Positions 1-10,839 of a stretch of DNA of 64,000 nt are shown here, piece by piece. The first letter of the stretch is position 1. Each line of letters starts with the position of its first letter. The DNA lies in NCBI GenBank assembly GCA_034509735.1, contig JACGWO010000002.1:43479702-43543701 (forward strand), written 5' to 3'. Under the pieces are notes generated by a model. That model was not told the DNA's origin. It ran no database searches and was given only the letters and a program-made list of their open reading frames with translations. This DNA is from Sesamum alatum (Eukaryota > Streptophyta > Magnoliopsida > Lamiales > Pedaliaceae). The position numbers were made by a program, and so were the translations under genes.

Positions 1-998
1 TAGGCCCAATTTGGCTGGTTTCTTGTTCTTGGGGACCTCGGGCTGCCTCTCCACTGCTGGAACTAAAATAATAATTAGTACAAAAATTAGGAAATTGATT
101 GAGTTATTAATATCACAGATATTATTTTTTTGAAAAAAACAAAAGAAAATTTCAATATATTTTAATAAATCTTATCAGAACTTTATGCCTTCTAAATCTG
201 AAGATATAACAAACTATTATTAATCATGTGTGCTGCTGAAATGGTAAAAATATTAATATAGATAAATTTGATCGATCTGACTTGACCCGACCCAACCCGA
301 ATAAATGACCCAACCCAACTTATTGGCCAGGGATATGGGACACGTGGTGGGATTTAAAATACCCACAGAGTCCATACAAGTAGCCAAAACCTATAAAAAT
401 CGAATCATATATGATACCAAGTTTGATTTGAGACTCAACTCTTTTTTTTATTTGAATTATCTTTCGACCATCAGATCCTATCACTGATTTGATCGTCGAG
501 TATTTTTTTTTGAAGTAATTGTATCACTTATGTATAAGACCATATTGCTAATTTGATCGTCGGAGCATGTTTCTTGAAGCAACTCAACATACGTCCAATA
601 TTTGTATCAGATAAACGGTACCGACTCAATCAACTTGTTTTTTTTTTTTTAAAAAAAAATCATTGTAAATTAATCCTATCCCTCAACGTAATCATCTGCA
701 ACTACCAACAACAACAACAAAAGAAAGATATATATAAATAAAAAACAGAGAATTTATTTTGATAAAACATAATTAGTACCAATGGAGGTTGTGAACGTGA
801 TTCTGTAGACGGCGGGGATTTGATCCCATACCGCCGTGGTTGTGGCGACCCTAGACCAGCCTGCTCCTGCAAGAAACAAGAACATGCATGAAAAGCTTGT
901 ACATTGATGATTGATCATGATGGTGTTTGTACGTACGTGCTTGTAGCTTGTACCTTAGGCTTATCATGTTTGAGAGCACCGCAGTCATCTTGCGCCAT
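1..998 (-). CDS. Unrecognised gene, 5' part (three exons, runs off left edge)
   Basis: Three putative exons on the minus strand: 998-954 (ATG in good context, MAQDDCGALKHDKPK), 866-780 and 62-1. All boundaries are GT/AG: donor at 953, acceptor ending at 867, donor at 779, acceptor ending at 63. All three exons join in phase 0 with no stop, giving about 64 residues rich in Ser, Pro, Arg and Gln. A TATA-like run lies near 1091-1125, about 100 bp upstream of the ATG. No family is recognised and the product is unknown; the 3' part lies outside the window. The consistent phase over three small exons is the main support. An alternative phase for exons 2 and 3 is also open but does not join to an obvious start. 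Confidence 0.4.
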
Positions 999-1639
999 AT
1001 CACAACTGATAACCTACACCGATGGAGAAGAAAGGTGATAGGTTTCAACTCAAACCCTTGAGTTTGCAACAAACTACCAATATATATATACTTAAATTTA
1101 GGGCTATATATAAATAAATATTTTGGATGAGGTTGAAATGTTGAATATTTCCTGATATTTAGCCTAATCTCATGTTTATTTTTCAAAATTTTAAGTCCAG
1201 TATGAAATATTCAGTCCAATACGAGTGATATAAGATAATTTGTTCTACATTAAGGGGTAGGATAAATTATCCGGCCTAATTTCGGAGTCAGCCCAAACGA
1301 GGGACCAGCCTGTTTGTTTATGTTTTCGTTTCCAATTTTCAGTTTTTGAAAATAATGATTAAAATGAAAATATATTGTTTTTATACGTATTCTTATTGAA
1401 AATATATTAATTTGATGTCATAATATATCCATTATAAAACACAATCTTATAAATTAATCTAAACGTATTCTTATTTCATACGAAGACTTACAAAGTTGAA
1501 AACGCATGTTATCCGCTGAAAATTGAAAATGAAAATATAAATAAATCTTAAATGCATATAATGTCCAATAAAATGCATCTACAATTTTTAGAGATAATTG
1601 TATTATCAATTGCATAAGACTCTTGATGTGATCAACATT

Positions 1640-2225
1640 CATATAATTAGAGCATTAAAGATGTATTTTTCAAGTTACGCATATCAATATACCTTTTGTT
1701 TGGGGTGTGTCGATGCTAGTGCGAAACAAATAGACAAAAAAGATTTGTATTTTGCTGCTACAAATTCCTCTACTTTATACTTATCTTAGAGAAAACAAAT
1801 TAATAAGGACTACAATGCAAAAATTTAGAGTATTAAAGATGTATTTTACAAACTCCATGCATCAATATGCCTCCATGTAATGTACGAGGGTAAAGCTGAA
1901 CAAAGAGACTAAAAAAATTGATATTTTTTACTACGAATTCCATTATGTTTTACTCATCTTAAAGAAAATAAATTAATAAAGTATATAAATGCGAAAAATT
2001 AAAAATATATCTTTTTCAAACTCCACACATCAATATACCGCCAGCATGGGGTGTGTTGAAGGTAGTTATGAACAAATAGACTAGAAAGACTCATACCTTG
2101 TACTACAAGTGGCTCTATTTTTTTCTCCTCTTAGAGAAAAATAAATTAATAAAGTTTATAATGTAAAAATGAGAGCGTTAAATAAATATTTTTCAAACTC
2201 TGCATATCAATATGTCCTTGGCACT
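1640..2225. repeat. Diverged tandem repeat, block A
   Basis: About three and a half units of roughly 165-180 bp. Each unit repeats the same order of landmarks: 'attaaagatgtatttt' then 'caaactcc', 'catcaatatgcc', 'gaacaaatagactaaaa', 'ttagagaaaataaattaata'. Unit starts are near 1652, 1831, 2000 and 2172. Units are clearly diverged. There is no coding capacity. It looks like an old satellite-like array. Confidence 0.75.
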
Positions 2226-2965
2226 GTGACTCTCTATTGGAATAAGTGACTGGTAAACCGATAAGTTGGCCCTCTAATCTATGGTAGATGACAACCTTAC
2301 TTAATATGGTGTTAATAGAATGAATACAGTAAAGTGTATTTGACCTTATTTGTCATGTTTACTGTATATTATTATATGCATGTCACGGATAAAGTCCACA
2401 GGTCATCATAACAAGTGAAGTTGGGTTACGCATATGATGGTGATCATGAAATCAACTTTAAAGAGTTGGTTTAGAATGTTCCAAATCGAAAACCTCGAGA
2501 CTAAGTATCTAGGTTTCTATTTGAGACTTGCGCTAAGTAATATATCCATATGATGGGTGTCATGTTACATTGACGATAGACGTGTGACATCTATACGTTA
2601 TTAGTGGGTGGTTGAAAAAGCGTTGTCAAATCACTAAACTAACTCATGAGGAGCTGTCATATCGAAACCCGAGTGGCATGATTAGTATGACTAGAACTTC
2701 TCGGCTCTTATAATACAGGATTTAATCCTAAAACTTGAGGATCCATCGTAGCCTCATGCGTGGGGCGACTGTATCTAAATCTTGGTAAAATGTGATTGTG
2801 TTATGATGTTGTTACTATAAGCTTTGTTCCAGTGCAGTCAAAACACGTATAGTGGTTAGTGAGTTCCTAGATTTGATTCGTTGCCTATCATGAGATAATA
2901 ACAATATCCTGTATACTCTAATATGTGTCTAGCTCCGAAAAGTCTATGGTCATAGCTAGGGTGCA
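2225..2965. repeat. Interspersed segment, copy 1 of 2
   Basis: The part from about 2411 to 2960 is similar to 4274-4830 in the same orientation, with a fairly constant offset of about 1.86 kb. Shared landmarks include 'gcatatgatgg', 'cttgcgctaagt/cttgcactaagt', 'atgactagaac' and 'tatcatgagat'. It follows tandem block A directly, as copy 2 follows block B. No ORF of note was found. It may be a fragment of an unclassified transposon or a degenerate long-repeat unit. Confidence 0.6.
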
Positions 2966-3070
2966 AACGAGCCAAACTCGGCCAAAAATCCAGGCTCGAG
3001 CTCGATGAACCTAAAAGTTACAGGCTCGAGCTCGAGCGCACAAATGAGTCGAGCTCGAGCTCGATTATTT
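2955..3070. mobile_element. Terminal fragment of a hAT-like MITE (GAGCTCGAGCTC-rich)
   Basis: The stretch begins with 'gggtgcaaacgagcc' and contains at least three palindromic GAGCTCGAGCTC-type motifs between about 2990 and 3065. In plant genomes this combination is typical of ends of non-autonomous hAT-like elements; that family link is from general knowledge. The opposite terminus was not found, so this is probably a fragment. The flanking 3070-3790 tract is AT-rich and holds no convincing gene. Confidence 0.4.
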
Positions 3071-3799
3071 TTATTTCCTTAAACAACATTTGGACAATAA
3101 AAAAAATATAGACTATTTTATAATTTGAAATATATTGTTAAAAAAAATATAAATAAGAACCAGGATGAAAATATTCGCAAAAATCCCAAAAAGAAGGAAT
3201 ACGATGAAAAGAAAATTGACGGTCATGAAAAATCGTCCGGTCCAATCATTTAGTGAGAAGTAATAAAAGTTCCATACACTGCTCAATTTTCAAGCTAACA
3301 CCAACAAATCCACTTTACCTCAATCTCACAACCCTATCATTAGCAGGATACGAGCAACCTAGTCAAACAATCCAAGAAACTAGAAATTTGCAATCAAACA
3401 TAAACATTAGCTGTACACATCAGGGTGCTCTTCAAGTTTATCAAATGCCAACTCAAATATAAAGAGATCTTGAAGTAGCTGCAAAATTTAAAGAGAGGTA
3501 TGATCCGTCACAATAAATCTTTTCATATCAAAGTTAAGAATATATTTGAGATAAAACTATAGTTAAGGTTACAATAACTGAATAAGAGGAAAAAAAATAT
3601 GGGCTAATGACCGCAAAAATTGCCCCAACCCAATTAGGCCCCAAAGTGTGCGTGGTTTTGATGGGATTGAATTTGGATTAAATTTTCTAAAATCCGTAAT
3701 CATTGAGTTTGCCCAAAAAATTAGCTAAATTGGCCCAACCTGCATCGTACATCCTAAATTCCACTATATTTAACTCTTCTTAATGTTTAATTAATAATG

Positions 3800-4110
3800 T
3801 CCATAATACCAAAAATTAGAGCATTAAAATGTATTCTTCAAACACCACACATCAACATGCCACTAGTATAGGGTGTGCTAATGGTAATGCTGAACAAAAT
3901 AGACTTAAAATACTCATACTTTCTATTATAAATTTATTTATTTTTATTCCTCTTTATGAGAATAAATTAGTAAAGTATATAATGCAAAATAATAGAGCAT
4001 TAAAGATGTACTTTTTAAAACTCCACATATCAACATGCCCCCAACTTGAGGTGTGTCGAGCATAGTGCTGAACAAATAGACTAAAGAAACACATATTTTT
4101 ACGGGTTAAA
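3800..4110. repeat. Diverged tandem repeat, block B
   Basis: Nearly two units of the same family as block A, with starts near 3820 and 3997. They carry the same landmarks: 'gagcattaaa', 'catcaacatgcc', 'gaacaaatagactaaa', 'gagaataaattagtaaagt'. The block precedes copy 2 of the interspersed segment. Confidence 0.7.
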
Positions 4111-4199
4111 TGTTATTTACCCCTTCCCCCCCTCCAATGATATGGGAAATAAGCAAAAACCTGCTTGTGAAAAAATTAGCAAATTACCCCCTTATGTTC

Positions 4200-5330
4200 T
4201 ATGGCCATCTTCATCATATGCTTTAAACATTATATTTATATGAGCATTTGGTTGAAACCCTTAGATCAATTCTGCTACGGGGTTGGCTTGCGCATATGAT
4301 GGCGACCATGAAACCAACTTCTATGGTTTGATCTAAAATATTCCAAGTAGATGAATCGATCGAGATAGGGCATTGACCATTCCTTAAAGACTTGCACTAA
4401 GTGATGCATTCATATGATGAATATCAAGTTTCATAGACAGATAGGTATGACGTCTGCGCACTTTAGTGGGTGCTTGATAAAGAGTTATCAAGTTCACTAA
4501 ATTGACTCGCAGGATTTGTCATATGGAAGTCCTATATAGCATGATCGGTATGACTAGAACTCCTAAACTACGATAGTGCACTAACTAGTCCATAGACTTG
4601 AGGTTCCACAATAACCTTGTGCATATGACGGCTATGACTTGATCATGTCCAATGTGGTCTCAGGTTCCATCCTGGATCACTATACAGTCATGTTTCAGAC
4701 ATAGTTGAAGCATGCATGGAGGTTGGTGGGTTCCAAGATAGGATCTGCTACTTATCATGAGATGATAACAAACCTCCTGTGTTCTCTACATTATGCGTTC
4801 CTCGAAGCCCATGGTCATGGCTGTTGATCAAATAGGAGAAAGGGTTTTTCCTATATTGATAAATTGGAAGTAGAGTTGATACATAGACATTAAAGTAGAT
4901 AATGGGAACCGGTAACTAATTCTATGCCCTAGACTTTGATCGGGAGGTTAGTAGCGGAGGGATTGTATCTGCATAGTACGCGTAACTCACAAGTTCACGC
5001 AATAATTCACATTTTCTCTAGTACCATGGACCATTGCGTAGATGGCCACCCATGGTGACGGGTACCCTCCAATTAAAGAGTTAATTGAGGGTGATTAATT
5101 GTGATATGATCTAATTAATCTAATGCATATAAGTTGCTAATTAAATTGTATATGTGATACAAACTCAAGCCTAGTTGAGTGGTGAACCTAAAAGATCACA
5201 CACGAATTCATGATGAAATTCTTAGAAATAATTAATTGGATTAATTATGGAGATTGAACTCACAGAGTTCGATTTGAATCAAAAGTGTTAACCCTTTTAA
5301 TGTGATATTGTTTTTGTTATTTTTTTTTTA
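4200..5330. repeat. Interspersed segment, copy 2 of 2, with AT-rich tail
   Basis: Positions 4274-4830 are the second copy of the segment at 2411-2960. From 4830 to 5330 the sequence is non-coding, with short inverted motifs (for example around 5255-5275). I see no gene in it. Confidence 0.55.
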
Positions 5331-5334
5331 ATTT

Positions 5335-6135
5335 TGTATTAATTTATTAAATAAGCCTCAACATGCCCTAGTTTGGAATGTGCTTAGTGTAATATTGAAC
5401 AAATAGACTAAAAAAACTCATATTTTTAACTACAAATTCCTCCATTTTTTACTCTGCTTAGAGAAAATAAATTAATAAATTAGATTATCCAAAACATTAG
5501 AGTGTCAAAGATATATTTTCAAGCTCCACAACATGCCCCATAGAAAGGGTGTTCTGCGAGTAGTTCTGAACGAATAGAATTAAAAAGCTCGTACTTTTCA
5601 CTACAATTTCCTCTAACTTTTTACTACTCCTCTTTGTGAAATAAATTAATAAAGTATATAATGGAAAATTTTAGAGCATTGGAGATGTATTTTTTCAAAC
5701 TCGACGCATCAACATTTCTCAAGTACAAAGGTGTAGTAAGGATAGTGTTGAACAAATATATAGATTAAAAAAAAAATACACTTATATTATTTTACACCTC
5801 TTCTATTTTTAAATCGTTTTAGAGAAAATAAAAATTAATAAAGTTTAATACAAAAAATTAAAGCGTTAAAGATGTATTTTCAAACTCGAGACATCAACAT
5901 GCCTGCAATACGAGAATGTTTCAAGGTTAATGTTGAACAAGCATATAGATGAGAAAAACTTGTATTATTTTACTATAAATTCCCCTTTTTAACTGATGTT
6001 AGAGAAAATAAATTAATAAAGTTTAATATAAAAATTTTAGTGTTAAAATGTATTTTTCAAGTATCAAATTTCTTCATGCCCAGCATGGAGTATGCCGATG
6101 GTAGTTCCGAACAAATAAACTAAAAAAAAAATATA
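5335..6135. repeat. Diverged tandem repeat, block C
   Basis: About four and a half units of the same ~160-185 bp family, with 'ttagagaaaataaattaata' landmarks near 5457, 5637, 5818 and 6000. This is the longest block. After it, 6135-6548 is AT-rich sequence and the probable 3' UTR of the endonuclease V gene. Confidence 0.7.
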
Positions 6136-6548
6136 CTTGTTTATTAAAGAATATTATGAAAGATATATAAATCTTACAATTAAAAATATCTGCGCATAGA
6201 GTTCCAAGAAATTCATAAATTTTCTTCATTGTTATTTTTATAATCTCCTCTTATAAAAATTAAAATATTTCTCAATTTGATCTTTATTTCTTCGGGTAGA
6301 AAAACAAATAAAATTTTTGAGATAATACAGAGAAGGCCCAAGTACTACAACAGAGTGTTCTTATTTATATAGACAAAACTTGTTTCTGCTTTAGGTATCC
6401 GCCAATGCAGAAAACTCAGAATCACTTGAACACAAAACAATCCAAGACACAGGTTCTTCAGGCAAACTCTTTTCTTGGTATCAACTTCAATAGCATTTGA
6501 TGTTGTAACATCTGCCACTTCCATTACATCAATCGATGATCGATTAGA

Positions 6549-9500
6549 TTAGCTTAAGCCATGCTTCCGAAGGCAATCCTTTGATCTAATGTCCGCCTGA
6601 AGACAACAAAAAGACGAGACTCTTTATTAGTAATACGCAACGTGATGAATCTATGATCTATCTATACTCGTTTGTTAAGACTAAAGGGTTCTATATTTGG
6701 TGTGTCAGTTCTATGATTACCTAAATAACATCGTCTCACTAAGAACAGAAGCTTGAAATAAGAATTTAAACACTCAACTGAAACTGTTTCACATTGATTG
6801 CTTCAAAGAATGCATTTTGACATCATCTAGAACCGAAGTTCTGTATCTATCTCTTCCTCATTGTCATTGTCTAACAAAAAAGCAAGCTTTTTGTCCCTAT
6901 CATATCTTGAGTAAAAAAGAAAAGTAAATTTGTGAGTAATATCAATAAAAGTAAAAAAGTTGGGACATAACTCGAAGCCATTTAGTTAGCAAATAATACT
7001 AACTAATATGCTTCACTTGCAGAATAAAATAAATGCATGTTATATACTAACTAATACTTGACGTGAAGAACCAAATAAATGCATGTTACATGTACTACTG
7101 GAAAATGATATATCAAGTAAGGGGTAAAGAAAATCAAGCACTGCATCCATAGTACATTCAACATGGTCCAACCTCTTATATCAACCTGTTAAAGAATTTG
7201 CTTTATAATTTCTTTTGGAAGTTTACCTGCCTGATGGGTTCTGGGACCCGAAACCTACCAGACAACTGGACAATTTTGATGGCACTGGCCAGAGATATAC
7301 GATGACCAACTGAAATAAATATGGGTTTTAGGGAGCCTTTAGTTGTCCACATAGCCTGCATCAAACTTACAAAATATAGTGCTTTCAACAGATAAAACTT
7401 GCAACTGGAAGAACTACTAAATTACCAGTAACGGCACTTGTCTGAGAGATTATAAATAATATGACATCTATTTAACCAGTTTCTTGCCCTGTACTTTGTA
7501 CTAGCACAGAATTATGAAGAAACTAAGACATAGAAGAAAACAACATAGATAATTCATTCTGGCATTCTTTGAAAGGCATAAGCAACACATACTGCATAAG
7601 CAAGAAACCTTTCTAGATGCACTTCAAATAATTATTCTGATGGTTCCTTAACTAGGCAAGTAGCAATTGGTTTAGGAATCTTCATCACAGTCCAAAGTGA
7701 ATATTAAGATCTTTTAACGTAAAGCTAAAAAAGAAGTAACAGAGAGTGGATGGATGGCACTTAGATTTCAGTGAATCACATGTATGCATCAAGACGGAGA
7801 CAGGTGAAATTGACTGGTAATAAAGATAATAGTAGGAAAAGCAAATACATTACTTACTGCTCCTAATGTTGACCCAGAGTCGCCGATTAAAGTGAAGATA
7901 TCGCTACGTGGCTTTCCATTAGCTTCAAGCACTTGTCTTACTCTAGATTGCGTAAGACCATCAACATGGTGCAACTGACAAACATCAGCATATTGCTAGT
8001 AATAACTCCATATATTAACAAGTGCAGCTAAAACTTTTCAGAACCAAGGTCCCATGTGAACCAAGGATCACTAGCAGCTAATTCCAGAAAACATGAGAAA
8101 ATATCACTAAACTCACACAGAGAAAGAAAATAATTGCCATTACAATCACACAGGTAAAATACAGAACTAGTAAACAACTTATTTTGAAACATAACATGCG
8201 TGCAGTTATATGATTGCCAAGACTCACATTCTTTCCTATCCCAATGGTAGGAAGATCAGCCAACACTCCAAGATGACAAGCAAATCCAAAGCCTGCAGAC
8301 CTTTCCAAAGATTTCAATAAGACGAAGAGTGGCATAAACATGAAAAAGAAAGGGAGCTGCATAACCATGTATATTCAGAAAAGCTACATTAACCATGACC
8401 ATCCAGAGGCGGAATAACCGACAGTTTCCAACCATAAAATCATTCAATAGCTATAATATAATAATAAATTTGCAAGAAGAGGAGATTACATCGATAAAAC
8501 TGATCGAAAATAGAGATTTTAGAAACTCCGAAGTTGTCAAGACGAAGCAAAAGCAAGCCAAACAAGAGAGTTAAAGATTTCTCAGTGTGAACTGTTCAAT
8601 TCAATTGTGTCAGGAGGTAAAAAGAAAGACTATATGAAAGTAGACTGGGTCGGGAAAGTCATGGAATCCAAAAGGACATCACTAGTTGAGGCATTAATTA
8701 CAATGATGAATGCACATAAAACATCATGCCTTATCGTTTCAAGAGATTGAAAAACGACTTGCCTCGAGGATGAAGAAGTCCATTGCCATCAACCATCAGT
8801 ACCTGTCAACATACAGGACTAATAGGTGTAAGTGCTCGTAAAATGAATATTCAACAGTAGGGACAAAAAAGAATTTGTAGTTGATCATATATACACGCTC
8901 CACAATCTTTTCCAAGTATAGTTCAGGAAAAAATGTATATATGCATCACCTAATATCACATAAAAATATAGCAAAAAGAGTTTTCTTCTCTTGTTTCTTT
9001 GTCTTTTTTTATCTTTTTTTTCTTTTTTCTTTTGATGGCCGGGGGTCTTGGGGTGTAGATCTTCATTTTTTCAGTGACATGGCTTTCACCATGTCACAAA
9101 TTTTACAAGTTCATGCTAAAAATCTTGAAGGTGATATAGAGTAATTAGTCACCTGGGGATACAATGAAGGTGATGTCTTCTTCGTTTTATCTAGAAGTTC
9201 TAGAAGCACCGGTGCCTGAAAAGAGAAAACATTAAATTTTTTCCTGAATTTTGGTAACAAAATCCACAATTACCAGTAGGATCATAGTTAAGAGATAATA
9301 ATTTGTTCACCACAAACCTTTCATTAACCAAAGCCGAAAGTAAGAGAAAAGCACGCCAAAAGACCGACAGGACTATGAAAAGGAGAAATTCAACACGAAA
9401 ATAACAATGAACATTGCTTGAAAGTAAGAATCTGCTAAAGTTACAGAAAGCATGATATCGCAAGAAAATGACAACCAGAAATTAAATCTCACAGAAAATG

Positions 9501-10320
9501 CTCCAACAACATGTGGTTTTCCTAGAAAAAGCATCACATATGAAAATGGATAAGGCAAACTAATGGAAATAAAACCTCTAATTGTAGGAAATGGAGGATC
9601 AACCAAAATGGCCACAGCACATTAGTTTTGTAAATAAAGCAATGCGTTCATAAATTTCAAAATAATACCAATGAGTTAGCATTACCAGAAGAGAACATGA
9701 AAAAGTAAAAGAAAAATAAAGGAAGAAAAAAAAAAAAAAAAGGTTATTTCACCAAGAAGCATGCAACACAAACTTCACAAGAAGAGTAACCAATTGTACT
9801 CCCTCCAAAAATTTTAATTATATTCTACTGTACCATATCAAGAATCGGAATCTGAATAACAAAACTGAAAACAAGAAACTGGGTTCGTATATAAGACCTC
9901 TCTGAACGCCAAGAAGCCAGGAACATAAGGAATACGAAGCTTAATAATGGAGGAGTCTTCATGCACGACTTCAAGATTAGAAATGTCCAAAACCACAAGG
10001 GTTGCACAAGCAATTAATGGGTCATTCCTTGAGAAACTCAAGTCAACCCCACCCACATACTTGAGGATTTCACCGTTAGAATCTTGATTTTCTTCTATCC
10101 CCTCAGAATCTTGGTCCTTCATTGGGGGCAACTTCCAGTCGAATCCGTCCTCTGTTATCAGCCGTTTCTTCAGTGAATCTTGAATTCTGCAATGATACTC
10201 GAACCATCAGTAAAAATTCTAGGGATACAAGAAAAACAAGCAATTACAACAGGAAAAAGTGGAAATCCAAACTTACTCAATCCATTCGTTCAGAAGTTGG
10301 GGAGAGATGTCTTCTTCCAT
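6549..10320 (-). CDS. Endonuclease V family protein (eight exons)
   Basis: Exons on the minus strand: 10320-10277, 10186-9898, 9215-9153, 8802-8763, 8292-8228, 7974-7858, 7355-7227 and 6596-6549. They total 795 nt, or 264 residues, a normal length for plant EndoV. Endonuclease V cleaves inosine-containing nucleic acid; eukaryotic homologues act mainly on inosine-containing RNA. The three expected acidic active-site residues are visible: D63 in GGVDLSF, E111 in GFLAFREAPVLL and D137 in VLMVDGNG. The PYVPGFLAF wedge motif is also present. The FGFACHLGVL, IGVGKN-like and VGHRISL blocks follow in family order. Intron 4 starts with GC (GCAAGT) rather than GT. The gene is head-to-head with DCAF1. 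Family membership is near certain. Whether it prefers RNA or DNA cannot be read from sequence. Confidence 0.95.
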
Positions 10321-10839
10321 GGACAGAAGGAAGAAAGAGGAGACTGTCTCTTCTTACCGTGTGGTTCTGAATTCTGATAGTCTCGGCTTAAATCATCATT
10401 CGTTTCGGAGTAATTTGCACTTTCCACCCTAAGAAAACGAAAAATAACAAAATGACCCCGCTCCTTTTGCCATAAAGGTAAACCCGTGAACAGAAAATCA
10501 GTATCCGGGTCGGGGCTCAGAGATCCTTCAAGAGTCGTCCGCCTAAAGCGCCAACTATAAAATAAATTACTAAAACGAAATAAAAAAAAAGAAAAGAAGA
10601 AACCCTTGAAATGCAGTACCTCAGGCTTCAGCGAGTTGTACCTTTGCGCCCCGTTCCTTTGCTTTGCTCGTCTCTTGAAACAGTATAAATACACACACAA
10701 CTCACAACACACTCAAATTCTCCTCCAAACTACAGAAAATTTTGGTGTCCAAATTGGAAAAACAATTGAAAAGATTTTATACCTCGGCCCGGTTATCGAA
10801 ATCTTTAATTATATTGTTGTAGTTTAGCTTTTGTTGGCG
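10321..10839. promoter_or_regulatory. Shared bidirectional promoter, EndoV / DCAF1
   Basis: Only 519 bp separate the two divergent start codons. A TATA-like TATAAAT sits at 10684-10690, about 150 bp upstream of the DCAF1 ATG. A minus-strand open frame across 10290-10712 is not needed by any gene model and is taken as chance. A bidirectional promoter is inferred from spacing alone. Confidence 0.6.

Noticed and set aside
1640..6135. Centromeric satellite
   Set aside because: The unit length (~170 bp) is suggestive, but units are few, highly diverged and interrupted, and the locus is next to active genes.
10290..10712. 140-codon minus-strand open frame between EndoV and DCAF1
   Set aside because: It overlaps EndoV exon 1 in another frame and crosses the shared promoter. 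There is no family resemblance.
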